NCBI GenBank assembly: GCA_028564675.1
Contig: JAOVVO010000104.1
Coordinates: 62,001 to 126,000, forward strand
Reading direction: 5' to 3'
From: Onchocerca lupi
Lineage: Eukaryota > Nematoda > Chromadorea > Rhabditida > Onchocercidae
Length of the DNA: 64,000 bases
The notes under the pieces were generated by a model. It did not search any database. It was not told the DNA's origin and saw nothing but the letters and a program-made list of their open reading frames with translations. Positions 1 to 11,618 of the stretch are shown one piece after another (position 1 is the first letter of the stretch; the number at the start of each line of letters is the position of its first letter). Position numbers and translations under genes: made by a program.

Positions 1-24
1 GTTATTAATAACGATGTTTAGAAT

Positions 25-173
25 AAAAATAATCATTTCAGCGAAAATTTGTCTTTAAGGAACTTTAATTGTATAATAATCTTTAAATATTTCGTAGCTG
101 AAAAAATAATTATTTCAATGAAAATTTGTCGTTAATGAACTTTAGTTGTTTAATAATCTTCAAACTTTTCGTA
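25..173. repeat. diverged 77-bp tandem duplication
   Basis: Two adjacent copies are offset by about 77 bases. Both contain the series ATTTCA, GAAAATTTGTC, TTAA, GAACTTTA, TAATAATCTT and TTTCGTA, with scattered substitutions. Confidence 0.7.
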
Positions 174-2584
174 TTTAATTATTATTATTTTAAATTGACT
201 CGGATTACTTGATAATAACACTTTCAATTAATATTTTTTATAGATACCATCACTGAAAATACTGTCATTATAAATTTATTATCATTATCAATTTTTAACA
301 ATGTCTCTTTTGCTCATTCTTTTTCTTCCAACTATATTTAATCTTTAGTTAATTATTGACTTTAGTATTTTCTGATTTAATTAGTAGACCAAAAAAATTG
401 GGGAATGACAATAGCGAAATAATAAATAATAATTAATAATACTTTTCGAGTTATCTTCTGAATTCCTTTCATAGTTCCGGTTTTTCTTTTTTTGTTTTTT
501 GGATTGATTTGTAATCTGAGGTCATTTATTGGTTAGACTAATATGTAATATGGAAATTTTTCATATTTATGTAACATATGTACATTCAAAAATTTTTCTA
601 AGAATAAAATTTACTTCACTAAAAAAATCATTCAATATTTACAAATATATTTAAATATTTTCAGAATGCTCATTTCATTCTCATCACAATACACATTTAT
701 ATTTATAAAATATTAATCTTCAAAATTTTATGATTTTTAAGCATTTTCAAATTTAAAAGTTTTATGATTTTACTAAAATATATAGTATCATATCTTAGTA
801 ATCATTCATCAATTTATAATCTATCGATTCATTTTGTCTCATGAAATTATATTATTACCAGTTTTTTTGTTCATACCTGTTTTATGCATCCAACCCATAT
901 TGATACATTAACGATCTATAAATATAAAAAGAACATTTCCCTTGATAATGTATGAAAATTTGCTACAATTTTTCATAAAATTAACCCGATTCTTTTCATT
1001 TTCATACATGAAACTATTTCGAATTTAATGATTCTTTTTTTCCCTTTCTTACTAAACTTTCTTTTCTTATTTTATACATATATAATTTGGCCAAAAAAAA
1101 ATTTGTAAATTAAAATTTAAAAATTTTTTTTTTAAACAAAGCTCAAATTAAATATGATGAAAATATCAATGTTAAGATATCTTACATTTCATTGTAATAT
1201 TTTATTCTGGAAATTATTAGAATACTATTTATTAATATGCATGGAATAATGTTTTATTAACTTTTTTTTATGAAAACATATTTTAAGCATATGATTTTAT
1301 TTAATACTTTTATCACTTTCGTACATACGTTATTTACCTGTGATAATTTTGATATTTGATGATAGTAGCATGAAATGATATCCTAGTAATTGTTTTATGT
1401 TACAATATTTCAAAAGTGATTCTATTTAATATCTTTATGAAAATTAGCTATCTTTTTAATGCAAATTAACCAAAACGATCATTTTTGGAAATATTTGATA
1501 CTTGATTTTATTCTTGTACTGTGTTTTCAATACTTTCAATAATTTTGAAATTTTGTCTTGTTCTTCATTTTTTGCTACATTGCTATTTCGTCCAGAAAGG
1601 TGAACAACAAGACTATTTATTCATAATTTCCATTTCGTTTTAATTTTCTATTCTTTGACACAGACAAATGTCAATTTCAAAAAAGAACAATTTAAGACAT
1701 CAAATATCATGTTGAATGGCACACACTATTTCATATAATAGTCAAATTCAGTTAATAAAATATTAAAATTTCTGGATAGAAAAAAAATGAAAACAACTTC
1801 TTCGGTATCAATTTCAGATTTCAAAAATTTTTAATGCTTCATTGATTAAACGTTAGTAGCTTGTTTCAAAATTTTAAACTAAAAAGTAAACTAAAATTTT
1901 TTTTTAAACAAAAGAGTGAAGTTCGAACATTTGCATTAAATGTTTGTAAATAATAACATGAAAAGCATAATGCTTTTAGATTGCATTAATAATTTAATAT
2001 TGCCATTTTAATCATTGCTTTCCAAGTTTATATTAGATAACAATTTGATTAATGAAACAAACTTCCCATTGTTCGATCTTACCGAAAATTTTTGATTGAA
2101 GAAATTAAGCAAATTTGAACAATTATCAAATATACATTTTCCAAAATTTCAAACAAATTAAAAATAAATTATGAAATCTATCAAAAGAATTTCGAAATAT
2201 TAACTTGCTTAAAACCGATTTAATTTAAATATAATTTTACGCAAAACATAGAAAAATTGACATTTTACTATCTGAAAATAAACAATACTTCTGATAAATT
2301 TATGATAATTTTTGATAAACTTCTGATAAATTAATCTTCGTATAAAGTCACTTAACAATTAATATTTGATGATAAGTTACTTCATTTATTAGCTGTATCC
2401 GGCCACGCTTATTTACTTTTATCTGTCGCAAGTGTGATAGGTAAAAAAAAAGCAGGCATATCTATATAAAAATTCGAATTTGATGTTATTTTGAAATTTC
2501 AAATCCATTGATGAAGAACTTGAAAAGTTGGGTCAAAAGCAACAACGACAGATTTGCATTTTTATTCATACAGATGATTTATTC

Positions 2585-2627
2585 TGATTGATCTATTGAT
2601 TGATCTATTGATCTATTGATTGATCTT
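2585..2627. repeat. TTGATCTA-type short tandem repeat
   Basis: Alternating 8-base (TTGATCTA) and 4-base (TTGA) units run through this short stretch. Confidence 0.7.
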
Positions 2628-5600
2628 TCTGGGATGTTTTTTTGATTATTAATGCATTCCATTATTCACCAATATTTTGCTTATTTATTAATTGTAATGC
2701 GATTATATCGTTAAATATGATTACTTCAATTACCTGCATTCATTCAATGAAAGTTGATAGAGAAAAAACTCAAGTTTTTAAAATCCAAATTTGAAAAAAA
2801 AGGACAGATTGACTATTAAATAATAGGAAAAATTGTTTTTGCTTTTGTCAAATTATAAAAGATATAGTAAACTAATCAAAATTAGCATTTTCTTAAAATT
2901 GCTTTATCACAAATTTTTCCAAATATTTATCATAAAAAAGCGAAATCAGTGATTGATAATTATCATTAAAATATTTGTTAGTGCTAATTGCACATGTCAT
3001 TCAATATAAGCCAATGATTGCCAATTATCATTTATTATTGATAACACCGGTTACTTTTTCATGCGATTTAAATTAATGAATAATTCGTAATCAACAATTA
3101 TCAAAATTATTAGTAATAATTTATTCTATCTTAATTTGAATTAATTATTCATTTTAGAGTTGATAGCAATATCCTATGCGCACATCCTATGTTTTCATTA
3201 AGCATAACTTTAATAATGGAGAGAAAATTATTAAATCAAAAAATGGACAAAAAGGGATTGAAAAGAATATAGGAAGGGACATTTTGTTCCCTCCAATTTT
3301 CTCTTTTTTATCTTCAAAAAAAAAAAAAAAAAAAAATTCTATAAAATATATACTTTTTAAAAATCTTGTTAAATGCTACTATTTGTTATCGTTTGCAATT
3401 GTAAACAAAATTTAACGATATGAGACACATTATTTATACATTCATTTCATTTTTAAGCCATTTGTGGCGGGAACATTTTATGTATAATTGAAATCTCATC
3501 CAAACAGTTTTCAAATTTCTTTTTTTACGATAAAAATAGAAAATTGAATGAAAAAATATATATACAAATGCGTATAAAAAAAAGAATATTTTGTCTTTTT
3601 TTTTTTTTTTTGATTCGTCTTGTCTAAAGGAATGAAAACGAATGAAATGATATGACTAAAAATCGAAAATGGATACGTGGGAAGATAAGTATAATGTTTT
3701 CATTTAAATTTAAATAGTTGGGAAAATGAAGAATTATTTCGTCAGAAAAGAAAGAGTGCGCATTTATCCAAGAAATTTTTTATTACGTTGTGCGAAAATG
3801 ACCAATTATGTTCATTGTTCATGTCTAAATTCTTTTAAGTATAAATCAAACTTGGCAAAATTTAGCAGCGAAAAAAAAGACAAGCATATCTGATCAAAAA
3901 AAATGGATTAAAAAAAAACTGTAGAGTAGAAATCATTTTTAAATAAACTATATTTTAAATGTTCATTCATTCGTTCTTTTCAATTCATTTAATACCATAA
4001 ATATCCATTGTTGCAACATTTCAGAAAAGATTTGCAAATTTTGGAAATTGTTGCAAAATTTTTAATTTTTATATCTTTCATTCCCATAAAAAAATTCTAT
4101 TCAGTTTTGTATGCAAAAGACTTTGGATATTTTTATCATTATGAATAATTGCTATTTTCAAAAATTTACATTTCGTTTAATAAATTATTTGCGAAATTTA
4201 TGCCATATTATTTCAAGCATTGAAAAATTTTTCATCAATGTAACTTTTTTTCTTTATTAGAAAATTTTAAGTAATCATAATCAATTTTTTCAATAAATAT
4301 GTGTATACATACTTTTGGTGTATTATCATAGCATTTAAAATTCAGAATTTGTAAAATAATACTTAACATAAATTGATTAATCTTAAGAGAATGCCAATTT
4401 TCTGAATAAACATTTTTTTTTTTTTTTTTTGCAGTAACTATTTGTTTACCACTCATTAACCATTTTTTTTTTTCTTCACATTCTTTCTCATTAAACACAT
4501 TAAAAATTGCTTAAGATTGAATTTTGGAATTAAAATAATTTGATTTAATACATAACGTACTAATACTAATTTCATATTACACATTCCAAAAATGAAATAA
4601 AAAAAGATTTTTTTTAATGCTTTATGTAAATAGCTATAAAAAAAATTTTTTCGCGCTTTTTTTTCTTGTTTTTCTACCCTTATTAATTTATAAGTTTTTT
4701 TAAATTTAAAAAAATTCTTTTATAAAGAAAAACATCCAAATATAAACATAGACATAGAAAGACAAACAGACCTTTACATGAATAAAAATCATTTTTACAA
4801 TTTGTAAAACATTTGCATCATTGTAAAAAAAAAAATGATTAACATTGATTTTTAAATATGTAGCATAAATGAAAATACATTATTTATGAAAATAAAAAGA
4901 GAGAGAAAAAAGCATAATTTTTATTTTTGCATTTTTTTTTAGTAAAATTTTATTTATCTTCTTCAAATAAGAAAAAAAAATCAAAAATAGAATGAAAAAT
5001 TAAATTAAAAAAAGTGCATATTAATTAAACGCAAAAAATATCAATATAAATAAATAAATAGATTTGCATAAATCTCCATGTGTTGATTTATATACCAATA
5101 TATTAGATAGTCAGTAATTTATAATATAATTAAATAATTAATATTAATTACTAATTAATAATAATTATTTAGTTAGTAACTATATTTATATACATATGTA
5201 TTAATTCAATAATGAAGAATTTAAACAGTTCCAAGTCAAAAATAAATACGCTATGCCATACATAATTTACGAAAATTATGAAGTGAAAAATGGCTTTTTT
5301 TTTTTGAAATTAAACTAAAATTTCAATAGAATTAAGGTAAAGTTTAATAAAAATAATTTTTAGCGAATTCAAATATCATGAGACTTAAAAATTTGTAAAG
5401 AATGATTCAATTGCTAATTTTCAATAAATTCGGCAAAAAAAAAAAAAAATTAATAACCATTGATTGAAATGAGGGTTATTGTTTAAAAATGATGTAAATT
5501 TTATTCAGTCATCCGACTTTCCTTCGAAATGTTTGATATATTTTTACCAAAAATGTTACCAATTTAACTCTCCTTAATTTTTTCTTCATTTCCCTCTGCT

Positions 5601-5810
5601 TCTTGCCTTCTTTTCTTCCCACTTTTTACAAAATTCTACGATTTTTTTTGATTCCAGTATTTTCCAACAATTTGTTGATTGCATTTTGAAAATCTAAATC
5701 TCAAAAGATGATGATAAAAGATTCAAAAAATGAACAATTTTTTTTTCTTAGTTTTCTCGAAAATTATTTGATCATTTATTTATTCACTTGTCCTACTCAT
5801 TCATTAATTC

Positions 5811-5865
5811 CATTCATTCATTCATTCATTCATTCATTCATTCATTCATTCATTCATTCATTCAT
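5811..5865. repeat. CATT microsatellite
   Basis: About 13.5 perfect copies of the tetranucleotide CATT. It makes spurious Ile-His-Ser-Phe repeat frames on the plus strand. Confidence 0.95.
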
Positions 5866-8800
5866 TTATTCAAATTTTTCGGTGCAAAAAAGCAATCAGA
5901 AAGCACAGAGGATGAAAATACAATTTATACAGACATCGTTCCATTATTTTTCGTGAATAATCCATTTAATATAAATATTTTCTGACAGACAGATCGATTG
6001 ATTCTCGAATGGTATTGTTTTCTGATAGATAAATCGATAAATAAACGAATAAACTGAGACAATTTACTTCGTTCTACCAAAAATTAAAAAAGAAGATTAA
6101 TTAATCAAAAAAAAAAAAAAAAAGAAGTACTTCAATTTGTTAATATCAATCACATGGTAATCAAATGAAATGGAAAAAATTCGTATTTTTTTCTTTTTCT
6201 TTCTTCTATTTCCAGGTAGGAAAAATTTACAGTAATCTTCTTAATCTTTTTAACTTTACCGATTTATGCATCATTCATTACGATATGCTTAAAAAAAATG
6301 GATTAGAAAGATATAAAATCATTAATGAATATAAAAACGCATTCATTTTAAAGTGTCATTTTAATTAATATTATAATTTGGAATAAAATACGTTTTTATA
6401 TAATTTTTATGTTTTTTTCTCAAAATTCTTGTAAATTATTTAAAAAAAAAAAGTTTTCGATGAAAACAAAAAAAAGCATTGAAATATTACCAATATTATC
6501 GTTTAATTGAAAGAGAGAAGGATTGTCTTAATAATGTTTGTTCAACAAACCGTGCAATCATTTATTTTCATGATATTGATTTAAAAATTGCGAAATTTAA
6601 ACTTAGGATTAAATAACAAATTCCTTCTTTAAATTTTGTTTTTCTGTTTTAAAAATTTAAATTTTAAAAATGTTAAATACCGTATACTGTTTTTGAAAAA
6701 ATATGAAGAAAATCAGGTAATCCATGATGCTATCATACAAATAACTATTTTATGCAAATTTTGATATTTTACGATTCAATTCGATGCATTCCTATCGTTC
6801 ATTGCAGTGCCAAAATTTAATTTTCTTAATTTTTTAATGAAATTATTCAAAAATTTCAGCAATTTCATTTATTCTACTAATAATATTCTCGGATAATTTT
6901 CTGTCTTATAATGTACAAAGAGAGTATTTTTTATTTGCAATTTTAGGAGATTTTTTACAATTAATGAAAATAAATAAATGCTTTTGAAAGGATTCAAAAT
7001 CTGTGAGAGAAATTTTTACAAATAATGAAAAAAAAAAAAAAAATGAAATTCCAACGATTTTTTTCTTTTATTTCTTTCTCTTATATCAAATTTTATTATC
7101 AATTAAAAATTTCTCTTATTTTGTCTTTTTTATTTTTTTTTTAGAATGTATCATCCTGTATTATCGAAATTGATCTCTTTTATCATCATTTTTGTTAAAT
7201 TTCATTTTTCCTTTTTTTTTTTTTTTATTGAATTGACTTTTTTTCCTCATTTTTTTCTTTTTTTTTTTGCCCCTTTCTCAAGATATGTAAATAATCAACG
7301 AAAATTTCTTCTTATTTATTTTCATTTCAAAATCTTTTCTTGTCTACTAGAATCAAAAAAAAAAAATGAAAAAGTTCTTTTTTTCGCAAACTCTAGCGAA
7401 ATCGATGTTTTCCTTACTGTCTATCATGTCGCATTTATTCTTTCTTTTTTTTTTTTTTTTTTGGAATGAATGGAAAACAGGTGAATGGACGAATAGTTGA
7501 TGATAAAATGTCGAAAAATTGTTTTGTTGCATTTTTCAACGATAGACCGATTTGCTGTTGCTATTACGGCCGCTTAATGCTACAATCGAGAATGTTTGTA
7601 ATTTATATTCTCGTGAAAAAGAGGTGCGAACGGGAGAAAAAAAAAATGCCTCGAACGAACGATGGAAGTAGAAAGAAAGGAATATTCCAATATTATCATT
7701 TAGATGAAAAAAAAAAAAAATGATAGCTATTGTTAAAATTTTTTCTAAAAGAAATAAATATATTAGAGTAGTAGTAGAAGAATGAGAAGGAGGAAAAAGT
7801 TACAGATAATTTTTATCATCTTTATTTTTAAATTACGACCATTCAAGATTGTTTATTTTTTGATCAATTTAAAAAGGAACATATTGTTTGAATAACAATT
7901 CTTATAATGAATTTGAATAATTTTGAAGTTTCATTTTTTTTCCTTTTTAATTTTAATAAAAGACTTTATAATAAGTAATAATGCAAAAACAATATCAGTT
8001 ATCTTTTACAACAAATGATAATACAGTAGTAATATCGTAATTACAAAAAAATTACCCATTTACAGAATAAATGAATAAAATTAAAATTAGTTTTTACAGG
8101 ATAATAGATAGTAATATCAAATTATGAATTGTTATGAATTATTTAATAGTTTACTGATAAATAATGGAAATGCTTGCAATTAAACATAAATTGATTAAGT
8201 CAAACAATCAGTTATCAATTTGATTTCTGGTTATAAAATGTGCGAATATTAGGGATCAAAAAAATAAGCAATTTGAATAAAATGAAAAATAAATAAGTGA
8301 TGTGGAAAAGGTAACGATTAAAAAATAAATAATTGATATTTTGTTAACAAATTTTTTGCAAAAAAAAAAAAAAAATTAGAAATTATAATATACTATATAA
8401 ACTAAATGATGAAATTATTGTGAAAATAACATTTTGCTAGCAATTTATAAAATTATTCTAAATTAGACAGCCATTATGCAATAAATAGAATATTTGAAAA
8501 AAAAAATAAAACAAAAATAAAAAAACAAAGCGATATTTTGAAATGAATATTATTTTAGAATAAAGCAACTAACATAATGAATAGAATTTTCTATATTTCG
8601 AAAAAATTACTTCTTGTTTTTTCTCATTTTAAAATTAAAGAAAATTGTTTCACACCGAAAACCCAAATTGTAACAATTATTTGTAAATATTATTTGAAAA
8701 AAAAAAGATTAAAAAGGCAATTTAATCAATATACTATTAATTTAATTAAATTTAATCAATATATTATGAATGAAACAAAGTATCATATCGATCAATTAAT

Positions 8801-9385
8801 AATCGATAAATTTTGGAAACAAATGTTGAATATTTATCAGTGTAAATTATTGATCACTTAACATTCATTGATGTAAATCTCTGCTTTCCTCTTCATTAAC
8901 TAAATTAATTGATTTCTCTGTTCGAATAATACAATTTATCAAATTATTATTATTATTAAAATCATTTCTATTATTTTTAATTTATTACTTAAATTATACA
9001 TTATCGTTTAGTATTGCTTCTTTTTCTTTTTTTCGATTTTTAACCAAAATCGTTTAATTTTATATTCTATTTTTATTGTAATAAACTAATGAAAAACTTT
9101 GCAAATTTTCAATTCTATATTAAGTATTGTAATTTATTATAATTCCTTGATTTATATACAATATGTATATATTTATCTTATGCATATTGATATTGAAGAA
9201 ATATATCTATCAATAAATGACTTCTAATAGCAAATGTATTTGTGTGATTTGCAAACATCAATCGATAATCGATAATTGCTATGTTTAGCTATTATGATGA
9301 AAGAAATCAATAATATTGGCAAATGCATTAATTTAATTTTATTTAAATGATATTTTTAAGCAAAAAAAAAAAAATAATAATAATT

Positions 9386-9396
9386 TTTTATTTCAG
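9386..9396 (+). promoter_or_regulatory. probable spliced-leader acceptor before the small secreted gene
   Basis: A T-rich tract ends in TATTTCAG, leaving only two bases before the ATG at 9399. No coding exon is visible upstream, so nematode spliced-leader trans-splicing is the simplest reading. A short 5' UTR exon further upstream cannot be excluded. Confidence 0.55.
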
Positions 9397-9398
9397 TA

Positions 9399-9937
9399 AT
9401 GCAACTATCACGTTTTACTCTTTACGCGTTTATTACATTATCAATTTTATGCTTCACGGAAGCAGACTTATTTGATGATTTGGTGGAGAGATTACATGAA
9501 AAAATCATTCACGGTGCTGATTTTCTCAAAAACGTGGCTGCGCCAACAGCACGTGAGAAATTTACGGAAACTAGAGATACGTTGAAGGAATTGAAAGCAG
9601 AAGATATTCGTCAATGGATCACAAAAGTTGGTGGATAATTATCACATTTTCTAGAGATTAATTAGTTGAAAAAAGTTCAATTCGATAAATGAAAATTTTC
9701 AAGAATTTCCGATTTTTGCTACGTATATCACTAAGAGAAATTAAATCCTTGGTTTTATTCACCTTTTCCACTGTGTAAAAATTCGAAGAAATATTTTGAA
9801 CAACTAGGTTTATGTATTTAATCAAAATTAAATTTAATTGAGTGTAATAATCAGAAATGATAAATGTTTGAGTTGTTTAGTAGTTTACCCATCGTTTCTT
9901 CTTTCAAGTTTAACTGCACCAACTGAATTTTTCAATT

Positions 9938-9968
<31 letters not shown>

Positions 9969-10624
9969 GGAATTCTAATTGAATGTCTTCAATTAATATT
10001 GATTATTTATTGAATCAAACAATGTACGCATGACACATAAAACTTTTATTGCATTACAGTAATTTAAAAATGGCTAATCGAAAAGTATTGAAAGACATAA
10101 ATTCCTATTTTTTTTTTTTTTGTTCAGAAAGCTTTAATTATCAAGCTTTATTTTTACAATATTAGATATCTTAAGTATGTTAAGTGATAAATATATGAGA
10201 AATATCCATAACTGATTATTTGTTTTTTTTTCCTGAAATTAGAAAAAGTAAAGGAGAAAAATAAACTTTTATTAATTTTATCTTATTCCCGCTGAATTTT
10301 ATTTTATTTCTGCAATAATTTTCAAATGAAAAAAAGAAAAAGAAAATTAATAACCATAAAATCCTACGAATTAAATTCAATTTTTTTTCTTTCAAGAAAA
10401 CAAAAAAATACACTTTAGTTTCAAATAATTTAAAAAATTGAATATTATTTCAGACAGCAGTTCCAGCTGTGAATGAACAAGTGAAAAAATTGGTTACTTT
10501 CATAAAGAACAATATAACACCGCAATTGGAAGAAATCAAGAATGCTTATGAAAAGTTATCGATAAATGAAACTGTTGAAGAAAGTGATAAATTATTGAAA
10601 AATGAAACTGTTAAAAGAAAATGA
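9399..10624 (+). CDS. small secreted helical protein, two exons
   Basis: Exons are 9399-9626 and 10454-10624, giving 132 residues. Residues 1-22 form a clear signal peptide (MQLSRFTLYAFITLSILCF...), with cleavage likely before DLFDD. The mature chain is short, charged and probably all-helical, with LKELKAEDIRQW in exon 1 and a Lys/Glu-rich amphipathic stretch (VNEQVKKLVTFIKNN) in exon 2. It has three N-glycosylation sequons (NIT, NET, NET) and no cysteine after the signal. The donor AAA|GTTGGT keeps the frame into the acceptor ATTTCAG|ACAGCA. The neighbouring donor one codon on (G|GTGGAT) would cause an early stop, and retention of the intron ends the protein at 79 residues. I do not recognise the family. 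Small helical secreted proteins are common nematode antigens (SXP/RAL-2 and FAR types), but I see no diagnostic motif for either. Confidence 0.75.
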
Positions 10625-11392
10625 TGAGATGGCCGAAAAAATAAAACTAATGGAACTGGTACTGAAGAAAAACAGGCCAAATGATCAAACAAAAAAAAAA
10701 AATGTGAAATTGAAATAAAAAATAAAAATCGAAAAATTTTTTATTGCTTGAAAAAAAAAGAGGCAAAAATTGAAGTACTTTTTTTTTTTAATATTTGTTA
10801 TAATAATTTAAATAAATGATGTTAAATAGTGTTAAGTTCATTATGAAAATGTCAATCAATGCCTTGTGTAAAACAAATTGCTGAAGGTTATTGTTCAATA
10901 AAATTCTATCAAGAATATATGGTCTTCATTTGCTAAAATTAATATCAATGATAATACTGATAATGATAATTTGTATAGCAGTTGATAACAAAATTTTAAC
11001 TAATTGATAATTATCATTAATGATAATGTTAATGATAAAGATTGATGAAATTTGTAACATTCTTAATATATCTATATATACATATATAGATATTTAGGGT
11101 ATATATATATAGTTGGTGACATGTGGTTTTGAATACCAAAAATGTCACATAAAGATGATAATATCTCTGATTTCTATTCGATATCAATCAATTTATCTTA
11201 TCTCTTTATCATTCATCAATCTTTTACCTCTCTTCTTCTTCCACTATCGCTTTGCAAGAATTTGGGTAAATGAATTTTGTTCATCATCTTTCGAAGGTAA
11301 CGTCCTATTATCAACGATATATAAATCTATAAATATATAGTATCCTCAATCATTATCTATCTAACGTACATTTCTTACGCACGCATGCATGC
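10625..11392. other. spacer between the small gene and the SEA/LDLa gene
   Basis: No coding signature. It contains a near-palindromic TATATA block around 11065-11094. A GCAT run (11384-11396) overlaps the ATG of the next gene. Promoter elements for that gene should lie here or further upstream but cannot be picked out by eye. Confidence 0.5.
10714..10719 (+). terminator. candidate poly(A) signal of the small secreted gene
   Basis: An AATAAA hexamer lies 90 bases after the stop codon and is followed by a second AATAAA. In DNA this AT-rich such hexamers also arise by chance. Confidence 0.4.
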
Positions 11393-11618
11393 ATGATAAT
11401 AATGATGCATGCTTGGCAAAAATTTGCAATTTTTTCTAATTTTAATAAATTTCTACTTTTATTATTCTGTACTATTGGTGTACATTTGGATGAAGTGAAT
11501 CATCTATTCAATTATAGTAGCAATAATAATTTAACTGATAAAGTGATTATTTTACTAAATGCAAATGAAAGTAATGATAATTCAACAACAATCATCAATG
11601 AAACTAAAATTTCATTCG
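11393..11618 (+). CDS. exon 1: signal peptide and N-glycosylated linker
   Basis: ATG at 11393, with in-frame alternatives at 11402 and 11405. A hydrophobic run (FLLLLFCTIGV) fits a signal peptide. The remaining segment carries five N-glycosylation sequons (NYS, NLT, NES, NST, NET) within about 35 residues. It ends at G|GTTTGT in phase 1, which matches the SEA exon. There is no domain here to prove the link, so this exon is assigned by its signal peptide, position and phase. Confidence 0.55.

Larger units (their letters stand above)
1..9398. other. gene-free AT-rich stretch
   Basis: I find no exon here with a coding signature, a recognisable domain and paired splice sites. The open frames are short and rich in Phe, Lys, Ile and Asn, as expected from T and A runs. 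The stretch holds many poly(A)/poly(T) runs, small local duplications and a CATT microsatellite. A slightly more GC-rich patch near 7470-7690 carries an 85-codon frame with no recognisable domain. The stretch could be intergenic DNA or long introns of a gene beginning outside the window. Confidence 0.6.

Noticed and set aside
5708..5985. Ile-His-Ser-Phe repeat protein
   Set aside because: Entirely explained by the CATT microsatellite.
7146..7723. Pair of plus-strand frames including a Cys/Arg/Lys-containing 85-codon one
   Set aside because: The first is a poly-Phe frame from T runs. The second has no domain, no convincing splice sites and a Lys-run end.
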